From contig CAZQEN010000346.1 in the NCBI GenBank assembly GCA_964591605.1, positions 1-7,979 of the forward strand: DNA of 7,979 nucleotides. The letters are read 5' to 3'. A program made the position numbers and the translations under genes. Under the pieces are notes generated by a model. The model did no database searches and was not told the DNA's origin. It saw only the letters and a program-made list of their open reading frames with translations. Positions 1 to 6,537 of the stretch are shown here, in pieces. How positions within the stretch are numbered: the stretch's first letter is position 1; each line of letters begins with the position of its first letter. The stretch comes from CAYLLT01 sp964591605. GTDB lineage: Bacteria > Planctomycetota > Phycisphaerae > UBA1845 > PWPN01.

Positions 1-70
1 CCGTGTGGGCCTCCCCACGGGTCCCGGCGCGCCGGGACCCATGCCACCCGCCGATGTTGTCACGCACCCG
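1..70 (-). repeat. Partial copy of palindromic repeat element (copy A)
   Basis: The sequence matches, in reverse complement, the left half of the element at 6538-6718. Shared blocks are the hairpin at about 1-20, the perfect 22-base palindrome at 19-40 (core GTCCCGGCGCGCCGGGAC), the ATGCCACCCGCC arm at 41-52 and the TGTCACGCACCC end at 59-70. Relative to the other copy it lacks the small hairpin with CATTCGCA arms, so the palindrome sits directly next to the terminal arm. The rest of this copy lies outside the window. It is a non-coding, structure-rich interspersed repeat; whether it is mobilised or acts as a terminator cannot be told from sequence alone. Confidence 0.75.
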
Positions 71-427
71 GGGGCGGTTGGGTGTGGGGGTCCGTCTTCC
101 CGGCCATCCATCGTCGCGCAGGGGTCATTCGTGCTCGTGTGCTTCTGTCATGCCGGGGGGCGGCAGAATGTGTAAATGGTTTGCATCGATTCTGCCAAGG
201 AATCTCCGTTCTCTCGCGACAACCGGCGCATTAACATAGACTTAACGCAAAATCGCGCTGGTGGAACGGTCCACCTCGTCTGCGATGTCGAGCCTGTCGC
301 ACGGTGGCCTGGCAACGGCCGGAAGGCAGGGGTTCGGGCAGCATCGATGGCGAGCCATCCAGGGGAGGCGGTTCGTCCGCGCGGTCTGACGGCGTTCCCA
401 TTCGACGCTTGCCGGGTGTCAGCGGTC
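71..427. other. Non-coding leader upstream of the kinase
   Basis: No convincing gene is visible in this stretch. The kinase reading frame stays open upstream to 176, but the residues encoded by 176-427 are Arg/Ala/Gly-rich and do not resemble the start of a DUF1537 protein, whose conserved block begins about 14 residues after the ATG at 428. The segment around 225-265 is more AT-rich than its surroundings and could hold the kinase promoter, but I could not pick a -35/-10 pair with confidence. Confidence 0.5.
171..185. promoter_or_regulatory. Possible operator dyad upstream of the kinase
   Basis: TGTAAA-TGG-TTTGCA forms an inverted repeat with 5 of 6 positions paired across a 3-base centre. 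Its composition recalls LacI-family operators (TGnAAn...nTTnCA), although those usually have even spacing. It lies about 240 bases before the proposed kinase start, in an AT-richer patch. Binding by the GntR-LacI regulators encoded at 4140-6447 is only a guess, because their own promoter carries a different dyad. Confidence 0.2.
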
Positions 428-1288
428 ATGGTGAAACAGCAGGACATCAATCACGGCGCCGACCTGCTTGCGGGGTTCTACGGGGACGACTTCACCGGCT
501 CCACGGATGCGATGGAGGCCCTCGCGCGGACGGGGTTGCGGACGGTGCTGTTCATCGGGCACCCTCGGCCCGAACAGGTGGCCCGGTATGAGGGATTGCG
601 GGCGGTCGGCATCGCTGGCTGCAGCCGGTCGCTTCCTCCCGCGGACATGGAGGTCGAACTGGGCAGCGCGTTCGATGCGCTGAAACGACTGAATCTGCCG
701 ATCGTGCACTACAAGGTCTGCTCGACCTTCGACTCGTCTCCCGAGATCGGCAGTATCGGCAGGGCGATCGACATCGGCGCCAGACTCTTCGACACGCCGG
801 TTGTGCCGCTGCAGGTCGGGGCGCCGGCCCTGGGCCGATTCTGCGTGTCTGGAAACCTGTTCGCCCGATCCGGGCAGGACAGCGAGCCCTATCGCCTCGA
901 CCGGCATCCCACGATGAGCCGCCATCCGATCACGCCCATGGTGGAAAGCGATCTGCGCCTGCATCTGGGCCGGCAGACGCACCGCCGGATCGAGCTTCTC
1001 GACGTCCTGTCGCTCGGCGACGTGCGAACGGCCTGCGCGGCGTATCGCCGGCTGGTCAGTCGGGGCGCGGAAGTGATTCTCATCGATGTTCTGTCGGCGG
1101 AACACGAGCCGGTGATCGGCGCCGTTCTGACCGAGCAGGTCCGGCGCAACCGGACGCTGTTTGTGGCCGGTTCGTCCGGCGTGGAGTACTCGCTGACGGC
1201 CTGCTGGAGACCGCAGGGGCTCCTGCCCGCAACGACCGCTCATCGGCCGCCGGCCCCGGCGGCGGGATCGTACCACCGGATCACGTAG
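428..1288 (+). pseudogene. Four-carbon acid-sugar kinase (DUF1537), C-terminally truncated
   Basis: Intact members of this family phosphorylate C4 acid sugars such as erythronate or threonate in the cytoplasm, using an N-terminal sugar-binding domain (SBD_N) and a C-terminal nucleotide-binding domain (NBD_C). Here residues 15-267 match the family closely: GFYGDDFTGSTDAMEAL near 16-32, HYKVCSTFDSSPEIGSIGRA near 94-113, LVGAP-like QVGAPALGR near 129-137, DRHPTMSRHP near 158-167 and FVAGSSGVEYSL near 245-256. About 20 unrelated residues then lead to a stop, giving 286 residues against the usual ~420-470, so essentially the whole nucleotide-binding domain is gone. The ATG at 428 is chosen because homology starts just after it; no strong Shine-Dalgarno is visible. 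The 3' end runs into the convergent hydrolase gene, which is also truncated, pointing to a deletion. ATP-dependent activity is very unlikely. Confidence 0.85.
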
Positions 1289-2388
1289 TGTCCCGCCGCG
1301 ACGGCCAGCCCGACCGTGCTGCCCGCATCGGCATAGGCGATGTAGACTTCTCCCGGATCGGCCAGCACGCAATCGGTGTCGGCACGGGCGAGTTCGTCGT
1401 GGGGGGCGGTCTCATTGAACCGCACGGCCTGCATGAAGGAAACCAGCCGGCCGCAATCCTGAAGATCGCTGACCGGCGTAGAGGCAATATCCATCCCCAG
1501 CACCATGCTGTAGCCGCCGCCCAGGGCGATCGCCCAGAGTTTCCGGCAGAGTTCACTCCCCGTGCCCGCATCCGCGAATTCTGACAGGTTGACGTTCTGC
1601 AGGCCGTTGACGCTGTTCCAGGCGGCCACCGTCCCCGAGTGCAGTTCTGCGGCGGTGAGCACGTTCCATTGAACCGTAAACTGGTCGAAAAGCGTGTTGC
1701 CCGGAAAGTCGAACGAGGTTCCGTTGTTCTGGTGAATGCCCACCGGATGCTGGCGGTTGTCCTGCTGTTTGAGCCGCTCGGCAATCTTGAGGGCGTGGGC
1801 CTGGCTGAGGCCTTCGCCGTACTCTTCGGCCACGCACCAGATCAGATGCCGGTGGTGCTTAAAGCGGGCGACCATGCCGTCGATGAAGGCAGCCTCCTCC
1901 GGCTTGAGCTGTCCGCCGGTCGGCAGGCTCTTGCCATAGGTCGACGAGCTGTCGTCGTACAGGAAGAAGAAGATCACGATTCCGTTGTTATCCATGGCGG
2001 TAAACCACGTTTCCCACTGGTTCAGGAGGGTGTTGTTGAGAGCGCCCGCGGGATCGTTGTTGACGAAGGGATTGTGGGTGGCGTCGCCGTCGCCGCCGTG
2101 GCTGCGGACGGCCTTCAGGTAGATGCAGTTGGCCCCCGTGCCGGCGAGCTTCTGAATGAGAGCCATCTGATCGCCGGTTCGCGTGCCGTCGGGGTTGCGT
2201 GTGCCGCGGTAGAGAAAGTCTTCGGGGTCACCCGGCCCGCAGAGGAAGAACGGCCCGCCTCCCTGGAACTTGAACCACGCCGGATGCTGAGCATCGCGGA
2301 CGATCTGCCCGGCCAGCGGCTGTCCGACGACGACCGCCGTCCCGAGCAGCAGGGGCAGGGCCGCGACAGCACTACTGATATGGGTCAT
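1240..2388 (-). CDS. Secreted glycoside-hydrolase-like (beta/alpha)8 protein, 3'-truncated
   Basis: The protein has 382 residues. Residues 1-28 look like a signal peptide (hydrophobic LPLLLGTAVVVG, then AGQ). The mature part begins RDAQHPAWFKFQGGGPFFLCGPG, a start typical of planctomycete DUF4038/apiosidase-like barrel hydrolases with a C-terminal putative collagen-binding domain. Likely catalytic acids are within CVAEEYGEG (185-193) and NLSEFADAG (267-275, E270), at the positions expected of the acid/base and nucleophile of clan GH-A; this is an inference, since the exact family was not confirmed. The C-terminal domain is entered (YIAYADAGS, VIRWYDPAAG at 369-378) but stops abruptly, so perhaps 40 or more residues are missing where the gene meets the truncated kinase. 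The ATG at 2388 has an AGGA Shine-Dalgarno about 8 bases upstream and overlaps the end of a dockerin-tailed gene by 17 bases, suggesting coupled translation in the ancestral operon. The barrel is complete, so residual function is possible. Confidence 0.7.
   Translation of the reverse strand: MTHISSAVAALPLLLGTAVVVGQPLAGQIVRDAQHPAWFKFQGGGPFFLCGPGDPEDFLYRGTRNPDGTRTGDQMALIQKLAGTGANCIYLKAVRSHGGDGDATHNPFVNNDPAGALNNTLLNQWETWFTAMDNNGIVIFFFLYDDSSSTYGKSLPTGGQLKPEEAAFIDGMVARFKHHRHLIWCVAEEYGEGLSQAHALKIAERLKQQDNRQHPVGIHQNNGTSFDFPGNTLFDQFTVQWNVLTAAELHSGTVAAWNSVNGLQNVNLSEFADAGTGSELCRKLWAIALGGGYSMVLGMDIASTPVSDLQDCGRLVSFMQAVRFNETAPHDELARADTDCVLADPGEVYIAYADAGSTVGLAVAAGHYVIRWYDPAAGAGGR
1246..1263. repeat. GC palindrome at the kinase/hydrolase junction
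   Basis: GCCGCCGG and CCGGCGGC are perfect inverted arms separated by two bases. The palindrome sits where homology of both convergent genes runs out. It could have served as a shared terminator (no T-run follows), or it may mark or have promoted a deletion by replication slippage. Confidence 0.5.
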
Positions 2389-2553
2389 CACAAGTCCTGT
2401 CGGCAATCACGTTGGGGCCCGACATGCAGGCCAGGAAGATGGCCAGGTCAGCCTGATCAACCACCTCGTCATTGTTGTAGTTCGTTCGCATACATGCAGG
2501 AGACACCGGCACGGGCGTATGGCTCGTCCCAAAATAATTGCGACTGAACATAG
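2372..2553 (-). pseudogene. C-terminal dockerin-like tail of an interrupted gene
   Basis: Reading the minus strand from about 2551 to the TAG at 2372 gives a ~59-residue tail containing NYNNDEVVDQADLAIFLACM followed by SGPNVIADRTCDD. This is a planctomycete dockerin-type calcium loop (D/N-x-N-x-D-x-V-x-x-x-D-L) with the usual Cys-Met-Ser-Gly and terminal Cys. The 17-base overlap of its end with the start of the hydrolase at 2388 shows that these were adjacent genes of one operon. Upstream the frame runs into the IS630-type element, so the body of the protein is missing. Where the host gene stops and the insertion begins is uncertain within about 2545-2575. What the parent enzyme was cannot be told. 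Confidence 0.7.
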
Positions 2554-3330
2554 CTATGGTCCGATAATTGTAGTGTGGGTACGAATCACTCCACGTATGA
2601 AATCCGAGTGCGAGCCGTGGAGGCGGTGCGGCGAGGTCTGGGCATTTCCGAGGTAGCTGCTGCGTATCAAACGGATCGGTCCACTGTCTTTCGATGGGTG
2701 CGACGTTACGGAGAGGAAGGTACAGCAGGACTTCTGCGGAAACCCGGCAGTGGTCGCCCTCGCAAATTGGAGGACCTGAGCGAAGCAGATTGGCGAAGCC
2801 TTGTGCTCAAGCCTGCCTCCTATTACGGCTATGAGACCGATTTGTGGACCGTTGGCCGGCTGCGTGCCGTCATAGACGACGTTCATGGGATTGGAGTGTC
2901 CAAGAATACGATCTGGAGGCGCCTTCGCGACGCGGGCCTCACCTGCCAGAAACCGGAACGAGCGTACTTCGAAATCGACGAGGACGCCAGGCGAGAGTGG
3001 ATGCGGACCGAGGCGCCCAGGATCCGGCGAACCGTCAAAAAACACCGTGCTATCCTGTATTTTCAGGATGAATCGAATGTCTCTCTGACCGCCTTCCTCG
3101 GCAGGACATGGGCGCCTTGTGGCCGGACGCCGAGGATCCGCGTAACCGGCGCACGAGGAGGAATCGCAGCCATGTCCGCCATCAGCAAGCCCGGCCATCT
3201 TCTCTTCCGCCTTCTCGAGAAGAGAATAGCATCTGATGAGGTCATCGCCTTCCTTGGCCAGATGCTGGCCTATCATCCACACCGCCACCTTGTTGTAGTC
3301 ATGGATCAAGCGCCGCCGCACGAATCCGAT
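2553..3330 (+). mobile_element. IS630-type insertion sequence, 3'-truncated remnant
   Basis: The segment carries the first three quarters of an IS630-family transposase and is less GC-rich than its neighbours. The left end is placed approximately, at a TA near 2551-2555 (IS630/Tc1 elements target TA), in the sequence just ahead of the transposase. No matching terminal inverted repeat is visible near 3330-3450, so the right end has been deleted and replaced by unrelated dockerin-coding DNA. A clean target-site duplication therefore cannot be shown. Confidence 0.65.
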
Positions 3331-3441
3331 CGGTGCTGGGCTGCAAATAAGCGCAGAGGAGATTCCGGCGACACCCGCAGGCTGGCCTTGTTTATCCTGT
3401 CGCAGATGCTTCGACCAGGACGGCGACGTCGATGCAGATGA
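2575..3441 (+). pseudogene. IS630-family transposase, truncated before the last catalytic residue
   Basis: Residues ~8-60 form a helix-turn-helix (EVAAAYQTDRSTVFRWVRRY near 26-45) and a GRPRKL hinge. Residues ~95-125 form a second DNA-binding segment (VSKNTIWRRLRDAGL). The DDE catalytic domain starts with YFQDES (first Asp at 165) and continues to VVMDQAPPHES (second Asp at 244). Homology stops right after that motif, at about base 3327. The last ~38 residues (DRCWAANKRR to the stop) are out-of-frame reading of the neighbouring dockerin sequence. The third catalytic acid, normally in a SPxxNPxE-type motif, is absent, as are roughly 80-100 C-terminal residues, so the protein cannot be an active transposase. 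The GTG at 2575 is used because no ATG or clear ribosome site precedes it. Confidence 0.85.
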
Positions 3442-3742
3442 TCTCACCTATCTGAAAAGCTGCCGGCTCGGGCCCAGGGTCGCACAGAACAATCCGCTCT
3501 GCGCCGACGCTCGTCTCGACGGTAACGACGACGTGGACTCAGACGACTTCGGCATCCTTCAGCGCTGCCACAGCGGGCACAATCTTCCGGCCACCGTGAA
3601 TTGTGCGAATCAGGCTGCGAGTGAGGCGCCGCTGGGCCTTTGTGAAAGGCCTTGCGTCTCCTATTCAGGCAGGCAACGGTCTGATCCGGCAGGCTCGCGA
3701 ACTGTTCACGCTTCGCATGTCCCGCCCTGGGAGAAGGTGTGA
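3332..3742 (+). pseudogene. Headless C-terminal double dockerin-like module
   Basis: An open frame from about 3332 (no start codon; it begins at the junction with the IS remnant) encodes two calcium-loop repeats: CFDQDGDVDADDLTYLKSC (from 3407) and ARLDGNDDVDSDDFGILQRC (ending about 3570), followed by HSG and VNCAN. Each loop has the D-x-D-G-D-V-D-x-D-D-L/F pattern of type-I-dockerin-like repeats, which planctomycete secreted enzymes commonly carry at their extreme C-terminus. Such proteins normally stop within a few residues of the terminal Cys, but here the frame continues about 45 more residues of unremarkable sequence to 3742, so the natural stop may have been lost. The catalytic part is missing. 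It is on the opposite strand from the dockerin tail at 2372-2553 and so belongs to a different gene. Confidence 0.7.
3635..3651 (+). terminator. Hairpin after the dockerin module, possible terminator
   Basis: GGCCTTT and AAAGGCC pair perfectly around a GTG loop, about 40 bases after the last conserved dockerin cysteine. Only a short, impure pyrimidine run follows (TTGCGTCTCC), so intrinsic termination would be weak. The position would suit the terminator of a dockerin gene whose original stop codon lay just upstream. Confidence 0.3.
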
Positions 3743-4139
3743 AAAACGAGGAGACCCAACCGATGACCATTGCACAGTGCATTCGAGGGCTGACGGCCGG
3801 CCAGTTGGACGGAATCGTCTCGGGTTTCCGGAATCTGGTCCGCAACAGCCCTCTTGCCGGGCAAAGGGGCGGCATCCACAGTCGATTCTCGACGGCGGAA
3901 GGGCCTCGACCGTTCTGACCGCACTCCGCCGTTCTGAACAGGCAGCCCGGACCGGCGATCAGGCCATGAATCTCTTCTGCCGGGGCATGCCGCCGCGTTT
4001 CATGGATTGGTGCGGTTCGCCGAAGCAAGCGGGCTCGAAGAGCAGGTGCGGCCGCGACCCGAGTTGTCGGCCCCCCGGGCCACGTGAGCTCTCGCTCCAT
4101 TCGCTGCGATCACGATTGCCGATCCTGTCACACCATCTG
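3743..4139. other. Intergenic/degenerate region
   Basis: No recognisable gene is present. Besides the small ORF at 3763, a frame at 3938-4087 has a protein-like stretch (HAAAFHGLVRFAEASGLEEQ) but neither a start nor a homologue I can name, so it may be the tail of another decayed gene. No convincing terminator for the regulator ending at 4140 was found; a GC-rich near-palindrome lies at about 4069-4081. Confidence 0.4.
3763..3918 (+). CDS. Small hypothetical ORF (51 aa)
   Basis: The ATG at 3763 is preceded by GAGGAG about 8 bases upstream, a good Shine-Dalgarno. The peptide begins MTIAQCIRGLTAGQLDGIVS, with a plausible amphipathic helix, then becomes Gly/Arg/Ser-rich and ends at a TGA. I recognise no family. 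It may be the 5' end of a gene that has been disrupted, or a chance ORF; only the ribosome-binding site argues for it. Confidence 0.25.
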   Translation: MTIAQCIRGLTAGQLDGIVSGFRNLVRNSPLAGQRGGIHSRFSTAEGPRPF

Positions 4140-5270
4140 CTACTGGGATTTGACTCTGGCAGCCAACTGGGCGCCGCACGACTCCCGCACCACCAGCTCG
4201 CATCTCAGCCGCACCTCGCGAACGACTGTGCTGCGGTTCGAGATCCGGTTCAGCAACAGCTTGACCGCCGCCGCCCCAAGCTGTGGACACGGCTGACGCA
4301 CCGTGGTCAGCGACACCGTCAGCAGCCGCGCGTACGGATCGTCGTTGAAGCCCACGATCGCGACATCCCGGGGAATCCGGACTTTCAGCCCTTCGAGCGT
4401 ATTCATCAGCTTGGCCGCCTCCAGGTCGTTTGAGCAGACGAACGCCTCCGGCGGGCCTGCGCGCATCGCACGGCGAACGAAGTCGACATTGCGGGCGTCC
4501 CCATGATGCACCCATTGGGGATCCGGTGTGATCCCGCGCCGCGTCAGGGCATCGTGATACCCGGTCATTCGCGCCGTCACCGTCGATGCGGTCAGCGCCT
4601 GCGTCAGAAAATGAATCCGCCGATAGCCCAGCGACAGCAGGTGCTCGGTGAGCGCGAAGCCACCCTGCCGGTTGTCCACCCCCACGAGATCGAAACGCGA
4701 CCGGCGCGGAAAATCGTGAATGTCGCGATCCAGCAGCACGACCGGAATGTTCGCTCGTACGAATGCCTCGGCGATTTCCGCGTTGATGGGCATCTTGGCT
4801 TCGGGAACGTACATGGGTTCGAAGATCACCCCCGCCACCCGACGGTTGATGTACTGCTCACTCAGAGCGTGCGTATGCCGGACGATGTCCTCCAGGGCCG
4901 CGTTCGGCCATTTGCCCAGCAGGACGCTGTAGCCCCGGGTCTGTGCGCAGCACGAAATCTCGTCGCACAGGCTCGCGAAAATACCCGGGCTGTCGCCGGT
5001 GATGAGGCCGATCAGTTGGGCCGCCGGATTGCCCGGCATGCGCACGAAGGAGCCCGAACCCCGCCGCCGCAGGAGAAAGCCCTGACGCTCGAGGTCATGC
5101 AGCGCACGCGCCACCGTGACCCGCGACGTCTCGAACCGGTCCGCAAGCTCCTCCTCGGTCGGGATTCTCTCGCCGACGCTGTACTCACCGGCCAGGATCC
5201 CGCCGTGGATGTGCTCATAGATCAGACGATGCTTGACCTCACTGTGACGCTTTGTGGTTTTGCCGTGCAT
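4140..5270 (-). CDS. GntR winged-helix / LacI-type sugar-binding transcriptional regulator (downstream paralogue)
   Basis: This 376-residue cytoplasmic DNA-binding repressor or activator has a GntR winged helix at about 12-77 (IPTEEELADRFETSRVTVARALHDL at 37-60, wing LLRRRGSGSFV). A linker leads to a LacI/GalR-type periplasmic-binding fold from about 86 to 365 (LIGLITGDSPGIF, IPVVLLDRD at 175-183, DLVGVDN at 194-200, FVCSNDLEA near 277-284, IPRDVAIVGFNDD near 299-311, SLTTVRQP at 320-327). This is the AraR-like architecture, in which a sugar or sugar acid alters DNA binding. The ATG at 5270 is chosen because the winged helix starts soon after it; it lies 32 bases inside the upstream regulator gene. 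The GGAG Shine-Dalgarno is 13 bases off and partly within a small hairpin. About half its residues look shared with the neighbour, including TARMTGYHDAL / SARIAGYRHAL, so the two arose by tandem duplication. The ligand is unknown. Confidence 0.9.
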   Translation of the reverse strand: MHGKTTKRHSEVKHRLIYEHIHGGILAGEYSVGERIPTEEELADRFETSRVTVARALHDLERQGFLLRRRGSGSFVRMPGNPAAQLIGLITGDSPGIFASLCDEISCCAQTRGYSVLLGKWPNAALEDIVRHTHALSEQYINRRVAGVIFEPMYVPEAKMPINAEIAEAFVRANIPVVLLDRDIHDFPRRSRFDLVGVDNRQGGFALTEHLLSLGYRRIHFLTQALTASTVTARMTGYHDALTRRGITPDPQWVHHGDARNVDFVRRAMRAGPPEAFVCSNDLEAAKLMNTLEGLKVRIPRDVAIVGFNDDPYARLLTVSLTTVRQPCPQLGAAAVKLLLNRISNRSTVVREVRLRCELVVRESCGAQLAARVKSQ

Positions 5271-6447
5271 GAATGCTTGCGGTCTCCGCAAAGGCTTCCG
5301 TCTCCGGGCCCCTGGCGCCTTCCGATCCGGCGCCCGATCCCCCGGCCGCTGACTCGGGCGAGCCGCAGGACTGCCGCACGATCAGCTCGCACGCCAGGCA
5401 CACCTCCCGCGCCGGCATCTGTGGCTGCGCCAGGCGCTCCAGCATCATCTCGATGGCCGCCGCGCCCAGCGCAGCGAACGGCTGACGCAGCGTGGTCAAC
5501 GAAACCGAGAGGAACGTCGCCCACTGGTCGTCGTCGATCGCGACGATGGCCAGGTCGTCGGGCACGCGCAGCCCCAGCCCGGCCAGCGTCCGCATCAGAA
5601 TCGCGGCCTCGTGATCGTTCACGCATACCGCCGCCGTGATCTTCGAGCCCCGCAGAAACGCCCGGATGGATTCCCGGTCCGAAGTGTCACCCCGATAAAG
5701 CCAGCCCTCCTCGGGGTTCAGGCCCCGACTCAGCAGCGCGTGCCGGTAGCCCGCGATCCGAGCGCTGATCGTGGGCACCTCGCGCGCGTGGCTCACGAAT
5801 CCGATGCGGACGTGTCCCAGTTGCAGAAGGTGCTCGGCGAGGACCAGGCCCGCGTTGCAGTTGTCGATCCCCACCAGATCGAAATCCGACCGGAACGGGT
5901 AGTCCGCCACGTCACGGTCCAGCAGGACCACCGGAATCCCGGACCGCCGGAATGACTCGGCGATCTGCGCGTTGTACGGCAGCCCGGCCCGTGGCAGGTC
6001 CGTCGGGGTGAAGAAAACCCCCTGGACCTGCCCTCCCAGATACTGTTCGCAGAGCTTTTTGACGTGGCGCAGGATGGTGTCCACGTCCTGATCGGGCCAC
6101 TTGCTGGCCAGCAGACCGAAGTTGCTGGCCTGCGCCACCCGGACCATTTCATTCGTGAGCGCCGCGAACAGTCCCGGTGTATCTCCGGTGATCAGCCCCA
6201 AGAGGTTGCTGGAGGTGGCCTTGGGGAGCTGCCGCACGAAGGAACCCGCCCCCCGCCGCCGCAGCAGGAAACCATCCTGCTTCAGGTCGCGCAGCGCCCG
6301 GGCCACCGTCACCCGCGAAGCGTCAAACTGCGTCGCCAATTGCGTTTCCGTCGGGATCTGCTGCCCGATCGCATACCGGCCGGACAGGATCCGCTGCTGG
6401 ATATGCTCGTAGATCTCGCGGTATTTGGCTTTGCCTTCCCGCTGCAT
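5239..6447 (-). CDS. GntR winged-helix / LacI-type sugar-binding transcriptional regulator (promoter-proximal paralogue)
   Basis: This 402-residue protein has the same architecture as its neighbour: winged helix at about 5-72 (IPTETQLATQFDASRVTVAR at 31-50, LLRRRGAGSFV) and a LacI-type ligand domain at about 82-360 (LLGLITGDTPGLF, IPVVLLDRDV at 171-180, DLVGIDN at 190-196, AAVCVNDHEAA at 272-282, VPDDLAIVAIDDD at 295-307, SLTTLRQP at 316-323). Residues 361-402 are a Gly/Ser/Glu-rich tail that the paralogue lacks. The open frame extends upstream into the repeat element, but the ATG at 6447 is preferred: it precedes the winged helix by a few residues, has a GGGGG site 8 bases upstream, and lies about 40 bases downstream of a strong promoter. 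The stop lies inside the next gene, implying one bicistronic mRNA and coupled translation. It probably autoregulates and controls nearby glycan genes; the ligand is unknown. Confidence 0.9.
   Translation of the reverse strand: MQREGKAKYREIYEHIQQRILSGRYAIGQQIPTETQLATQFDASRVTVARALRDLKQDGFLLRRRGAGSFVRQLPKATSSNLLGLITGDTPGLFAALTNEMVRVAQASNFGLLASKWPDQDVDTILRHVKKLCEQYLGGQVQGVFFTPTDLPRAGLPYNAQIAESFRRSGIPVVLLDRDVADYPFRSDFDLVGIDNCNAGLVLAEHLLQLGHVRIGFVSHAREVPTISARIAGYRHALLSRGLNPEEGWLYRGDTSDRESIRAFLRGSKITAAVCVNDHEAAILMRTLAGLGLRVPDDLAIVAIDDDQWATFLSVSLTTLRQPFAALGAAAIEMMLERLAQPQMPAREVCLACELIVRQSCGSPESAAGGSGAGSEGARGPETEAFAETASIHARQNHKASQ
5277..5291 (-). promoter_or_regulatory. Intercistronic hairpin at the start of the downstream regulator
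   Basis: On the minus strand TTGCGG-AGA-CCGCAA is a perfect 6-bp stem with a 3-base loop, 6 bases before the ATG at 5270. The best Shine-Dalgarno (GGAG) falls within its 5' arm and loop. Ribosomes finishing the upstream regulator, which stops at 5239, must unfold it, so it may make translation of the second regulator depend on the first. Confidence 0.4.
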
Positions 6448-6495
6448 TAACCATGCCCCCACGACCGTGAGACGCAACCAAATGAACCGAATATG

Positions 6496-6524
6496 ATAAT
6501 ACAAATCCGGAGATGTAAAGTCAA
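6496..6524 (-). promoter_or_regulatory. Sigma-70-type promoter of the regulator operon
   Basis: On the minus strand, -35 TTGACT (6524-6519) and -10 TATTAT (6501-6496) are separated by exactly 17 bases, within a locally AT-rich island. Transcription would start near 6489, leaving a leader of about 42 bases before the ATG at 6447 with a GGGGG ribosome site. This is the clearest promoter in the window. Confidence 0.7.
6500..6517. promoter_or_regulatory. Putative autoregulatory operator inside the promoter spacer
   Basis: TACA-AA-TCCGGA-GA-TGTA is an 18-base dyad with 14 of 18 positions symmetric around CCGG. It fills the spacer and touches the -10 hexamer of the regulator promoter. A dimeric winged-helix regulator bound here would block RNA polymerase directly, as in classical autorepression. 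The assignment to the encoded GntR-LacI proteins is inferred from position. Confidence 0.5.
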
Positions 6525-6537
6525 TTGCCGTCCGGGC

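Noticed and set aside
176..427. Upstream extension of the kinase reading frame
   Set aside because: The encoded residues are unlike any DUF1537 N-terminus, while the family's conserved block begins just after the ATG at 428.
2554..3447. Long minus-strand open frame opposite the transposase
   Set aside because: It is antisense to a recognisable IS630 transposase and its translation shows no domain.
3444..4100. 218-codon minus-strand open frame
   Set aside because: The composition is Arg/Pro-rich without recognisable motifs, and it lies opposite the dockerin tail. It looks like a product of high GC content.
4503..5639. Long plus-strand open frame opposite the regulators
   Set aside because: It is the complement of two clearly recognisable GntR-LacI genes; its Arg/Pro/Ala-rich translation is a shadow.
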